Assembly: GCA_937921865.1 (NCBI GenBank)
Contig: CAKZWF010000021.1
Span: 1 to 64,000 of the forward strand
Source: an uncultured Pseudomonadales bacterium
GTDB taxonomy: Bacteria; Pseudomonadota; Gammaproteobacteria; Pseudomonadales; Azotimanducaceae
DNA length: 64,000 nucleotides
Direction of reading: 5' to 3'
In this document: one piece after another, positions 18,462 to 26,770 of the stretch
How the letters are laid out: each line of letters opens with the position of its first letter
Position numbering within the stretch: the stretch's first letter is position 1
Program-made: the position numbers and the translations under genes
The notes under the pieces: generated by a model
The model's input: the letters and a program-made list of their open reading frames with translations, nothing else
The model's database searches: none
What the model was told of the DNA's origin: nothing

Positions 18462-20051
18462 ATGGAAAAAGTGATGAGGCGACTGCATAAATTCCGAAAC
18501 CTGAATCTGATGGCACTAGCGCTGCTCAGCATTCTGGCCACTACTGCCCAGGCTGCGTCTGGAAAGCCTAACATCCTAGTGATCTGGGGCGACGATATTG
18601 GCGTGCACAACGTCAGTGCCTACAACAACGGCATCATGGGCTACGAAACACCCAACATCGACCGTCTTGCCAAAGAGGGCATGATGTTCACTCACGCCTA
18701 TGCCCAGCAGAGTTGTACCGCCGGACGAGCGTCGTTCATCCTGGGGCAACATCCTTTTCGCACCGGCCTGCTGACCATCGGCATGCCGGGCTCTGATCAT
18801 GGCATACCAGATTGGGCTCCGACCATCGCAGACCTTCTGAAGAATCAGGATTATGCGACCGCGCAGTTCGGCAAGAATCATCTGGGTGACCAGGACAAAC
18901 ACCTGCCAACCAATCACGGCTTCGACGAGTTCTTCGGCAATCTCTACCACCTCAATGCAGAAGAAGAGCCGGAGAGCTATTACTACCCGAAAGATCCTGA
19001 GTTCCGTAAAAATTTCGGCCCCCGCGGCGTGATCAAATCATCGGCAGATGGCGAAATCGAAGATACCGGGCCGATGACCCGCAAGCGCATGGAGACGGCG
19101 GACGAAGAGTTCCTCGCTGCTGGCCTCGACTTCATGGATCGCTCAGCGAAATCCGACACACCCTTCTTCATGTGGTTCAACGCCACCCGGATGCACGTCT
19201 GGACCCATTTGAAGCCGGAATCCCAAGGTGTCACCGGCATTGGTCTGTACCCGGATGGCATGGTTGAACACGACGCAATGGTCGGCCAGCTGCTCGATAG
19301 ACTCGAAACACTGGGTATTGCCGACAATACCATCGTCATCTACAGCACCGACAACGGCGCTGAGACCATCAGCTGGCCGGACGGTGGCACCACGCCATTC
19401 GAAGGCGAAAAAGGTACTACCTGGGAAGGTGGCTTCAGAATTCCGATGCTGGTCCGCTGGCCTGGCACGGTTGAACCCGACAGCAGAAGCTCGGAAATTA
19501 TCTCGCAGGAAGACTGGATGCCAACGCTGGTTGCTGCTGCTGGCGAAGCCGACGTCGTCAGTAAGCTGAAAAAAGGCTATTCGGCCAACGGCAAAAAGTG
19601 GCGCGTCCACCTGGACGGTTATGATTTCGGGCCGTATCTGCGCGGCGACTCAGAAAAAGGACCCAGAGACTCGATTTTCTACTTTGCCGCCACCGGCGAT
19701 CTGAACGCGGTGCGGGTAAATGACTTCAAAGCCCACTTTGCGACCCAGCACGGCGGAATAAACACCGCAGTGCGAGAGGAGCCAGCCTGGCCGCTGGTCG
19801 TCAATCTGAAGGCGGATCCTTACGAAAAGGCTGCGCTGGATTCAGAAATGTATCTGGAGTGGTATGCTAAAAACACCATGTGGACGTTTGTGCCGATCCA
19901 GCAGAAAGTCCAGCAGTTCATTGCCACCCTGGATGACTATCCGTTCCAGGAAGGCTCCAGTCTGAGCGCAGCGGGTATCAACTACCGATCGCTGAAGGCG
20001 ATGAAAGTGCTCCAGGAGCTGGAGAAGTCGGGTATGCCGGTTGGACGCTGA
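18462..20051 (+). CDS. Secreted arylsulfatase
   Basis: Type I sulfatase, 529 residues. Signal peptide with a LALLSILATTAQA core, then KPNILVIWGDDIG. Active-site motif SCTAGRASF (C-x-A-x-R). STDNGAETISWPDGG and WEGGFRIPMLVRWPG follow the same order as in the other two copies. ATG 18462 is used; the in-frame ATG 18474 would also keep the signal peptide. It differs from the 15489 copy mainly in the C-terminal third, which may change substrate range. A perfect hairpin follows the stop. It lies on the far side of tRNA-Arg from the related copy. Confidence 0.95.
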   Translation: MEKVMRRLHKFRNLNLMALALLSILATTAQAASGKPNILVIWGDDIGVHNVSAYNNGIMGYETPNIDRLAKEGMMFTHAYAQQSCTAGRASFILGQHPFRTGLLTIGMPGSDHGIPDWAPTIADLLKNQDYATAQFGKNHLGDQDKHLPTNHGFDEFFGNLYHLNAEEEPESYYYPKDPEFRKNFGPRGVIKSSADGEIEDTGPMTRKRMETADEEFLAAGLDFMDRSAKSDTPFFMWFNATRMHVWTHLKPESQGVTGIGLYPDGMVEHDAMVGQLLDRLETLGIADNTIVIYSTDNGAETISWPDGGTTPFEGEKGTTWEGGFRIPMLVRWPGTVEPDSRSSEIISQEDWMPTLVAAAGEADVVSKLKKGYSANGKKWRVHLDGYDFGPYLRGDSEKGPRDSIFYFAATGDLNAVRVNDFKAHFATQHGGINTAVREEPAWPLVVNLKADPYEKAALDSEMYLEWYAKNTMWTFVPIQQKVQQFIATLDDYPFQEGSSLSAAGINYRSLKAMKVLQELEKSGMPVGR

Positions 20052-20093
20052 GGTTTCTTTCTCAAGGTAGCTTCCACAGCACAATCCTCATAA

Positions 20094-20119
20094 TCGGCCG
20101 AAGTTTACATTTCGGCCGA
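20094..20119 (+). terminator. Hairpin between convergent genes
   Basis: TCGGCCGAA and TTCGGCCGA form a perfect nine-base stem with an eight-base loop, 42 bases after the sulfatase stop. No T tract follows. It could serve the sulfatase or the asparaginase remnant transcribed from the other side. Confidence 0.45.
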
Positions 20120-20189
20120 CCGGCATTCTAAGTTAACTGAGCACTAGGACAGCGAGTCAGCACGCAGCCGCCTCGACTGGTCCGATCAC

Positions 20190-20788
20190 TTAATGAACAG
20201 CATTTCCCGATATTTGGGCAACGGCCCGTGCGCCATGAATATCATCATTTGCAACAACCAGAACGCCTCGACCCCGCGCCTGCCGGTCTGCGGCAACCGC
20301 CACAGCGTTGTAGATGTCCAGTGGACCATCAGCCGACAGCGAGGCAGCCAGTCGCATAGCGGCGGTCATCACGATCGGCTTTTCCGTGCGAGCGACCAGG
20401 GTCAGAAAGTAGGCGGTCTCTTCAAGGGTATCGGTACCGTGAGTGATGACAATGCCATCCACACCACGGTTTTTCGCTAGCTTGTTGACCGCCCAGCGAG
20501 GTCGAGCCAGATCGCATCATTCATATTCTCGCTGCCGACGTTCGCCACCTGTTCCCCAGTAATCTGTGCCAGCTGCTTGAGCTGCGGAACTGCATCGATC
20601 AACACCTGAACGTCAATCTGTGCAGAACTGTAATCTGCCTGGGTCTAAGAATCGGCAGATCCGGCAATGGTGCTACCAGTAGCCAATATGACGATTCGCG
20701 GAAGCTCAGCCGCCCGGACATTGCTCCCAAGCGTGAACGCGGCTATCGCCGCAACCAGAAGTGCGCATCTCAATGTGTTGGAGTACAT
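20190..20788 (-). pseudogene. Broken type II L-asparaginase
   Basis: Minus-strand remnant of a secreted L-asparaginase. From ATG 20788 it reads a signal peptide, then LPRIVILATGSTIAGSADS, an in-frame TAG, TQADYSSAQIDVQVLIDAVP, and GEQVANVGSENMNDAIWLDL. A one-base frameshift near 20490 moves the frame to VDGIVITHGTDTLEETAYF, the catalytic THGTDT motif. The frame then ends after about VANDDIHGARAVAQ, so the last third of the enzyme is missing. Expected length is about 330-350 residues. It begins 17 bases after the glutamate dehydrogenase stop, so it was once the second gene of an aspartate/glutamate catabolic operon. Confidence 0.88.
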
Positions 20789-20805
20789 GGAGAGTTATCC
20801 GAGCT

Positions 20806-22059
20806 TCAACGCAGCTTTGCGGGCAGGTGTTTTCCTACAGACTGTCGGGAAGCCGCCGCCTTAAGTACCCGGCTGATAGCCAGCACAAAAGCTGCTGTTC
20901 GCAGATCCAGCCCATCGTCGACGGCAAGTTTCGCGACATCCTGGTAGGAACGACGCATAATCCGTTCCAGCTCTGTAACCACCCGGGATTCTTCCCAGCG
21001 AAATTGCTGAATGTTCTGAGTCCACTCAAAATAGCTGACAGTCACACCACCGGCGTTGGCGAGAATGTCGGGAACAACTGTCACTCCGCGTGCCACCAGC
21101 ATCTCGTGTGCCTGCGCGGTAAGGGGTCCGTTAGCCGCTTCGATGATGATCTTGGCCTTGATCTGGTCTGCATTGTCGACTGTGATAGCTTCTTCCAGAG
21201 CTGCAGGAATGACTACGTCGGCGTCGTAGGTCAGTACCGCATCGCCAGCAATCGATTCGCCACCCGGAAATCCTTCAACAACCTTATTGTCAGCGACGTA
21301 TGCCAACAGAGCAGGTAGATCAAAACCCTGATCATTGGCGATACCACCGCTGATGTCAGAAACTGCCACGATTTTGCCACCTTGTTCGGCGATCAGTCGC
21401 GCCGCGTGAGAGCCAACGTTGCCAAACCCCTGAATGGCAACCCGGACATCAGAAATTTTGCGTCCTTCGCCAGCCAGGCATTCTTCCAAAACAAACATGA
21501 CACCTCGCCCAGTCGCCTCATCCCGACCCAGGGATCCGAAAAGATCAACAGGCTTTCCGGTTACCACAGCAGGGCTGAAGCCGTAGTACTTCGAATACTC
21601 GTCCATGATCCAGGCCATGATCTGACTGTTGGTGTTTACATCCGGCGCGGGTATATCGATTGTTGGTCCTATCACTTCCTTGATCAACTCTACAAATCGA
21701 ACGGTGATCCGATTCAGTTCTGACTCACTGAGCTTGGACGGATCACAGTTGATGCCGCCTTTGGCGCCACCGTAGGGAATGTCGACAACGGCCGTTTTCC
21801 AGGTCATCAGACTGGCGAGGCTGGCAGCATGGTCTTCGTCCATGTCCGGGTGAAAGCGCAAACCACCTTTCATCGGGCCGCGAGTGCTGTTGTGCTGAAC
21901 CCGATAGCCCAGATGATGCAGCAACTCACCATCGTCACTCTCAGTCACAATCTCCACTCGAACGACGCGTCTTGGCGTGGTCAGAATGGTTCTCAAGCGA
22001 TCGTTGAGTTCCAGGTGATCGGCAGCCCGATCAAAGAACTTATTAGTGGTTTCCAGCAT
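20806..22059 (-). CDS. Glutamate dehydrogenase (Glu/Leu/Phe/Val family)
   Basis: Reversible oxidative deamination of glutamate to 2-oxoglutarate and ammonia. At 417 residues it has the size of the hexameric RocG/GudB-type enzymes. Conserved features in order: GGLRFHPD, the catalytic-lysine motif PYGGAKGGI near residue 100, the Rossmann GFGNVG near 215, and AANGPLT and DILANAGGVTVSYFEW. ATG 22059 has AGGAG at good spacing. The gene is intact although the genes on both sides (DASS carrier upstream, asparaginase downstream) are broken. Cofactor preference is not assigned. Confidence 0.94.
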   Translation of the reverse strand: MLETTNKFFDRAADHLELNDRLRTILTTPRRVVRVEIVTESDDGELLHHLGYRVQHNSTRGPMKGGLRFHPDMDEDHAASLASLMTWKTAVVDIPYGGAKGGINCDPSKLSESELNRITVRFVELIKEVIGPTIDIPAPDVNTNSQIMAWIMDEYSKYYGFSPAVVTGKPVDLFGSLGRDEATGRGVMFVLEECLAGEGRKISDVRVAIQGFGNVGSHAARLIAEQGGKIVAVSDISGGIANDQGFDLPALLAYVADNKVVEGFPGGESIAGDAVLTYDADVVIPAALEEAITVDNADQIKAKIIIEAANGPLTAQAHEMLVARGVTVVPDILANAGGVTVSYFEWTQNIQQFRWEESRVVTELERIMRRSYQDVAKLAVDDGLDLRTAAFVLAISRVLKAAASRQSVGKHLPAKLR

Positions 22060-22134
22060 TTCGAAGCTCCTGGCTGAGTGAAGATGTTCAGTTTGGTGAA
22101 TTTCGTCGGCAACTATTGCAGCAGAAAGCGACGG

Positions 22135-23022
22135 CTACAAGACTAACAACAGCCAGGGTGTGCCCAGGCCCATGAATATCAAAAGATTGACGACAGTGAC
22201 CAATGCCCCCAGTCGTTATAGCTCTCCCTGAGTGAGGTAGCCACTGCCGGCAAACAACACGTTGGCGCTGGAACCCTGCGGAGTGATGACCGCAAAAAAA
22301 TTGGTGGCAAACAGCAACATCATTGCGATCAGTGGTGCCGGTACACCCGCGTCTACAGCGCCCCCCATAAAGATACCGAACAGCGCCAATAATTGAGCCG
22401 TCTGGCTGACAAACAGATAGTGGATCAGCACATAGGCAGCGATCAGCGTGACATAAACCACCGGCCAGCTCATTCCGTCCACCTGAGCACCCAGCAGTTG
22501 GCCCACGTAACTCATGAACCCAAAAGTTTTCAGCGATGTGGACATGGTATAGAGGATGGCAAACCAGATGAGCGTGCCGAGCGCATCCCCTGAGTTATTC
22601 AGGTCTTCGGTAGTGAAGATACCAAACAACATCAGCACGCCGGGGCCCAGAAATGCGACGATGGTGGGATCAATACTCAGCGGTTCCGCCAATGCCCAGG
22701 CGACCACCATGGACCCGCAGGTGATCGCTGTGATGACTTCGTTCCGCGACATCGGGCCCATTTGGGCAAGCGCCCTCACCGCCTCCGCCGGCGCTTCGGG
22801 TGTCTGCCTGACTTCCGGCGGAAAAACCTTGTAGAGAAGCGCCGGCAGGGTGAGCAACGCAACGGCACACGGCAACGATGCCGCGAGGAGCCAGGCCTGC
22901 TGGCCGACACTATCCGGGTTCGGTAAGAACCACAACACCAGACCAATCAGCACTACGGCGGTTCGCGCTATTGTCACTCTGAAGGCGTTAGACGGGCTGG
23001 CAGGAGTCACCGGATGCGCCAA
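22135..23022 (-). pseudogene. DASS dicarboxylate carrier with internal deletion and ochre stop
   Basis: Remnant of a divalent anion:Na+ symporter of the 2-oxoglutarate/malate translocator type. The N-terminal segment TIARTAVVLIGLVLWFLP and AWLLAAS is followed directly by the mid-protein segment LLYKVFPPEVRQTPEAP, so about 200 residues that normally lie between are gone without loss of frame. The rest continues to GYLTQGEL and then a TAA; beyond it the frame resumes as RLGALVTVVNLLIFMGLGTP to a TAG at 22135, which is the normal end. The family is usually about 470-500 residues; this is 268 before the stop. It starts inside the end of the preceding secreted-protein gene. Confidence 0.82.
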
Positions 23023-23495
23023 CTGCCGCTGAGCACATCCATATAGGCCTGCACCAAAGATTCTCCGGGGGCGAGCGTTCCATATCGCCAGCCGGGCGAG
23101 GACAGCTCTCCACCGATGTTCTGATATTTTCCAGTGCCACCAACCAGTGAGTCGGTAACGGGTCTATGAGGAGTCATCCTAACGCTGGTCAGCTTCGCAA
23201 AGATCTGGTCGCCATCGCTATCGGTAAAAACACACCGACCTTCGTACTGAAGCCCACGTTCGCCGAAGCCCAGACAATCACTGGTCAGCGCTCGAGGCAT
23301 TCCCTCGCGGTGGGTCAGGAACAGTTCACCCTGATGGCGGACATTATAGGTCTCTCGCCCACCGCCAAACGGCAGAGTTTCAACCTGCCCGGTGACCGTC
23401 CAGCGGGCTTCGAATGTACCCGACTCCGGAATGTCCTGGGCGTTAGCGTTGACTCCTGAGACAAAGAACAAGCAGAAGAAGAGACGGACCATCAT
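23007..23495 (-). CDS. Secreted small protein of unknown function
   Basis: 162 residues with a signal peptide (LFFCLFFVSGVNANAQ). The mature part alternates beta strands and has two cysteines (SDCLGF and GRCVF). The string DSDGDQIFAKL followed by GGTGKYQNIGGELSS resembles the eight-strand barrels of allene-oxide-cyclase/dirigent-like secreted proteins, but no family is certain. Its 3' end overlaps the start of the broken DASS gene by 16 bases, which suggests they were once co-transcribed. Confidence 0.7.
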   Translation of the reverse strand: MMVRLFFCLFFVSGVNANAQDIPESGTFEARWTVTGQVETLPFGGGRETYNVRHQGELFLTHREGMPRALTSDCLGFGERGLQYEGRCVFTDSDGDQIFAKLTSVRMTPHRPVTDSLVGGTGKYQNIGGELSSPGWRYGTLAPGESLVQAYMDVLSGSWRIR

Positions 23496-23603
23496 GACCG
23501 GGTTCTAGCGTAGCTGGGTTCATCGTTGGGCGTAATTCACATGTTATCGCTGCATTCCAGAACTTTGACGGACTCGGCAATCGTTGCGTGAAGCAATGCG
23601 CTG

Positions 23604-24458
23604 TCAACGGAACAGAATCACTGGCACCCGGCACAGCTGCAGCATGTGAGTGGTCGTGGAACCAATGATGAGGTTGCGGATTCGCGAGTGTCCGTAGGCA
23701 CCCATCACCAGCAGATCAATGTGATCCGATTCGACCCTGTCGGCAATCACCGCTTCAGCCTGTCCGGGAATAACTTCTGCTTCAACTGTGAAGCCGGCCT
23801 GTTGCAGAGTCGCCTGCGCGCCTTCCAACTGGCGCTGCAGTTCGGTCGAGGCATTACCCACATACAGCAACTGGCAGGTCAGATCGGCAAACTGCGGCAG
23901 TGCCGCGAGTCGTTCAACCGCTAAGGTGGCACTGTTGCCACCGTCGAACGCCAGCAGAAATCGCTTGATCGGTTTGAATTCCCGAGACGCGACGAAAATG
24001 GGTTTATGGGTAGAGCGCACAATGCGCTCAAGGTTAGAGCCCAGGTGCAGGCTGTTGAAATCTGCGGCCTCGCCTCGCTTACCAATCACGATTACTTCAG
24101 CATCGGTTTCGAAATCCTGCACGGTTTCGACAATCTCACCGTGGCGCAGCCGGGTCGCCACCTCGGTAACACCGTCTGCATTGAGTCGTTCTTTCGCATC
24201 TTCCAGTATGGCCCGGCCGCGCTTCTGAGCTAACCGCGCCCTGCTCGCATCGAGTTCCGCCAGTTCATCTAACAGCTCGGTGCGAGCGCCGAGGCCAATG
24301 CTGCCACTCAGATTAGTGGGTTGACTGGAAACATCACGCCGACCGAGAACGTGCACGACCTCTACACTGAGTTGCAGCCGTTGTGCGATCCAGGCTGCGT
24401 GATCACAGACGCTTGTTGAGTAAATCGAGCCATCAATCACTGCCAGTATTTGTGTCAT
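23604..24458 (-). CDS. Tandem-domain universal stress protein
   Basis: Two UspA domains in one chain of 284 residues. The first begins MTQILAVIDGSIYSTSVCDHAAWIA; the second begins RFLLAFDGGNSATLAVERLA. The C-terminal half ends with GAYGHSRIRNLIIGSTTTHML, matching the Gx2GX9G(S/T) nucleotide-binding motif of ATP-binding Usps; the first domain has only a degenerate version (GKRGEAADFNSLHLGSN). It follows the SulP gene by nine bases on the same strand, so the pair is an operon. SulP-Usp pairs are common and link anion or bicarbonate transport to stress. Confidence 0.92.
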   Translation of the reverse strand: MTQILAVIDGSIYSTSVCDHAAWIAQRLQLSVEVVHVLGRRDVSSQPTNLSGSIGLGARTELLDELAELDASRARLAQKRGRAILEDAKERLNADGVTEVATRLRHGEIVETVQDFETDAEVIVIGKRGEAADFNSLHLGSNLERIVRSTHKPIFVASREFKPIKRFLLAFDGGNSATLAVERLAALPQFADLTCQLLYVGNASTELQRQLEGAQATLQQAGFTVEAEVIPGQAEAVIADRVESDHIDLLVMGAYGHSRIRNLIIGSTTTHMLQLCRVPVILFR

Positions 24459-24467
24459 GCGTTTACC

Positions 24468-25958
24468 TCAATGTCCGAGCAGACGTTCGATAGCGCCTGG
24501 TTCGTCATGTATGCCCAGCTTGTCGACAATGGTTTCGCTGGCTTCATTCATCCCGACAATTTCAACCTCAGCCCCTTCGCGGCGGAACTTCAGAACCACC
24601 ATATCAACCGCGGCAACGCTCGAGATGTCCCATATGTGGGCGTGGCTGACATCGATGGTGACCTTGTCCAGCGCTTCCTTGAAATCGAAGGCTTCGGTGA
24701 AGTCATCCACAGAAGCAAAAAACAGCTGTCCTTCGATCAGATAGGTTCGCGCAGTTTCATCTTCAGATAAGGTCGATGTGACACGGAAGATCTGCGAGAT
24801 CTTGTAAGCGAAGAATATTCCTGACAGCAACACGCCAACAAACACGCCAATCGCCAGATTGTGAGTTGCAACGACCACAGTTACGGTGGCCAGCATCACT
24901 ATTGAGCTGCTTTTCGGATGCTCCTTGAGATCCTTGATCGAAGTCCAATTAAATGTACCCACCGAGACCATGATCATGATCGCAACGAGCGCTGCCATCG
25001 GAATCTGTCGCACCCAATCACCTAAAAACACGATCATCAGCAGCAGAAAGCCTCCGGCACATAGTGTGGACAAGCGACCACGGCCACCGGACTTAACATT
25101 GATAATCGATTGTCCGATCATCGCGCAACCAGCCATTCCACCAATAAAGCCTGTTGCCGTGTTGGCAATTCCCTGCCCTATACACTCCCGGTTTTTGTTG
25201 CTGCGAGTATCGGTGAGCTCGTCCACAATTGATGCGGTCATCAGCGACTCGAGCAACCCCACGGCGGCCACGGCGGCGGAGTATGGCAAAATGATCAAAA
25301 GCGTTTCGAGAGTCAGCGGAATATGCGGCAGTAGAAAGATCGGTAAAGAGTCTGGCAGATCGCCCATATCACCCACCGTGCGTAAATCCAGATTCAGCCA
25401 GATGGCCAGAGCAGAAAGACCGACGATGCAGACCAGCGGCGAGGGTATGGTTTTGGTTAGCAGTGGAAACAGGTAAATAATCCCCAAACCTGCCACGACC
25501 ATCACGTAGGTAAGAAACGGCACGTTGATGAGTTCCGGGAGCTGCGCCAGAAAGATCAGAATGGCCAACGCATTGACGAAACCGGTCATCACCGACTTCG
25601 ACACAAATCGCATGATCGCACCCAGCTTGAGCAGACCCGCGACGATCTGCATCAAACCGGCCAGCACTGTGGCTGCAAGAAGGTATTCAAGGCCATATTC
25701 TTTGACCAGAGTCACCATTAATACCGCAGTGGCAGCGGTTGCCGCGGAGATCATGCCGGGTCGGCCGCCGGTGATGGCAACAATGACCGCAATCGAAAAA
25801 GATGCGTACAGGCCTACCTTGGGATCAACGCCAGCGATAATGGAAAACGCAATGGCTTCGGGAATGAGCGCCAGCGCAACGACAAGGCCGGCGAGGATGT
25901 CACCGCGGATGTTGCCCAGCCATTCGCTGTGCAAGCGGGACCAGAAAATAGTATTCAA
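24468..25958 (-). CDS. SulP family anion transporter with STAS domain
   Basis: Inner-membrane sulfate/bicarbonate-type carrier, about 496 residues. The signature [20 protein letters not shown] opens the first membrane half; [23 protein letters not shown] and later helices follow. The C-terminal STAS domain (from about residue 415) includes [15 protein letters not shown] and [21 protein letters not shown] chose TTG 25958 because the protein family normally starts a few residues before the first conserved helix; the frame stays open up to an ATG at 26036, whose extra residues look non-coding. Substrate could be sulfate or bicarbonate. Confidence 0.9.
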   Translation of the reverse strand: MNTIFWSRLHSEWLGNIRGDILAGLVVALALIPEAIAFSIIAGVDPKVGLYASFSIAVIVAITGGRPGMISAATAATAVLMVTLVKEYGLEYLLAATVLAGLMQIVAGLLKLGAIMRFVSKSVMTGFVNALAILIFLAQLPELINVPFLTYVMVVAGLGIIYLFPLLTKTIPSPLVCIVGLSALAIWLNLDLRTVGDMGDLPDSLPIFLLPHIPLTLETLLIILPYSAAVAAVGLLESLMTASIVDELTDTRSNKNRECIGQGIANTATGFIGGMAGCAMIGQSIINVKSGGRGRLSTLCAGGFLLLMIVFLGDWVRQIPMAALVAIMIMVSVGTFNWTSIKDLKEHPKSSSIVMLATVTVVVATHNLAIGVFVGVLLSGIFFAYKISQIFRVTSTLSEDETARTYLIEGQLFFASVDDFTEAFDFKEALDKVTIDVSHAHIWDISSVAAVDMVVLKFRREGAEVEIVGMNEASETIVDKLGIHDEPGAIERLLGH

Positions 25959-26036
25959 ATCAGCAGATTCTCTTAGTAGACGGTGATACCCGAGGGAGCA
26001 AAGCGCGCTCGCAGCCTGTTGGCAGCAGCAAACCAT

Positions 26037-26289
26037 GAAAGCGGAGGCGGGCGAAGCGGCGCACTATAACGGGGGAACGCCGGATAATCTCTAGAAGGTT
26101 GGCGATTGGCGGAATAAATCGGTCACTGAGGGCCGAAATTGGCTAGCCAATGCGATTCATGACCTTATCCGGGGTTAGTTTGCGGAACTTTGTATCAGGT
26201 TCGACTAAGCCGAGCGTCAGCAGCCTCTTAGCAAGATTTCCACACGGCCACCCGACGATGCATCCTCAAAGCTTCTATACGAAATGATT
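26037..26289. other. Upstream intergenic region
   Basis: This is the first part of a 734-base gap between the MscS-type gene end and the SulP gene start. Here there is no convincing open frame; it should carry the SulP promoter. The rest of the gap holds a hairpin cluster (26290-26369), a decayed frame (26439-26657) and another hairpin (26679-26708), listed separately. Confidence 0.5.
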
Positions 26290-26369
26290 AGCCTTCAATA
26301 GAATAACTTTGAAGGCTGAAGATCGACCCAAGTGACCTGTTCATCTAACAGGTTGCAGGCTGTTTTTTT
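26290..26369 (+). ncRNA. Possible small RNA or attenuator
   Basis: Two hairpins in a row and a T tract on the plus strand. The first is a perfect nine-base stem (AGCCTTCAA/TTGAAGGCT, loop 10). The second pairs ACCTGTT with AACAGGT over a five-base loop. AACAG of that second stem can instead pair with CTGTT directly before seven T's, giving a short intrinsic terminator. No gene follows on the plus strand within 3 kb, so a free-standing small RNA is more likely than an attenuator. Purely structural evidence. Confidence 0.35.
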
Positions 26370-26438
26370 GATGTATGACTCTCGTGCGGGACGCTTGTCA
26401 GTTCTGATCAGCAATAATTGAGAGGGGAAGATTAATGA

Positions 26439-26657
26439 GAACATCTAGTTCGCGATGACGGAGGCAACTTCAGCCTCAACTGTTATGGTGCTGAACGCCA
26501 GATCTTCGACAACTGGGGACAGGGCAACGGTCAAAGCAACTCCAATACCGGCGGTCGGCTCATCTGCATAATTGCAGCTGACGCACCAGCAAACGACTAT
26601 AAATATGATGTTGAGGCGGAAGGTTGTGTGCTAAATCCAAGGCTGATTATCCGCTGA
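26439..26657 (+). pseudogene. Possible decayed small secreted-protein gene
   Basis: A 72-codon frame without a start codon reads DDGGNFSLNCYGAERQIF, NWGQGNGQSNSNTGGRLIC and ends EGCVLNPRLIIR. Three cysteines and balanced codon use make it look like the tail of a real secreted protein. An ATG with GAGGGG upstream lies at 26435 in another frame and stops after seven codons, which would fit a frameshift. No family recognised. Confidence 0.3.
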
Positions 26658-26678
26658 TCATCTAAGAATCTGGTTGCC

Positions 26679-26708
26679 ATAGGAGATGGGCGAGTGGCTG
26701 TCTCCTAT
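26679..26708. terminator. Hairpin upstream of the MscS-type gene end
   Basis: ATAGGAGA and TCTCCTAT form a perfect eight-base stem with a 14-base loop, 62 bases beyond the stop of the minus-strand MscS-type gene. It lacks a T tract on either side. Confidence 0.3.
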
Positions 26709-26770
26709 AGTGCCGCCCTGGCCACAGGACCGAACCGACTGTATCGCGACCCTATAGACGGACGCGTCTA

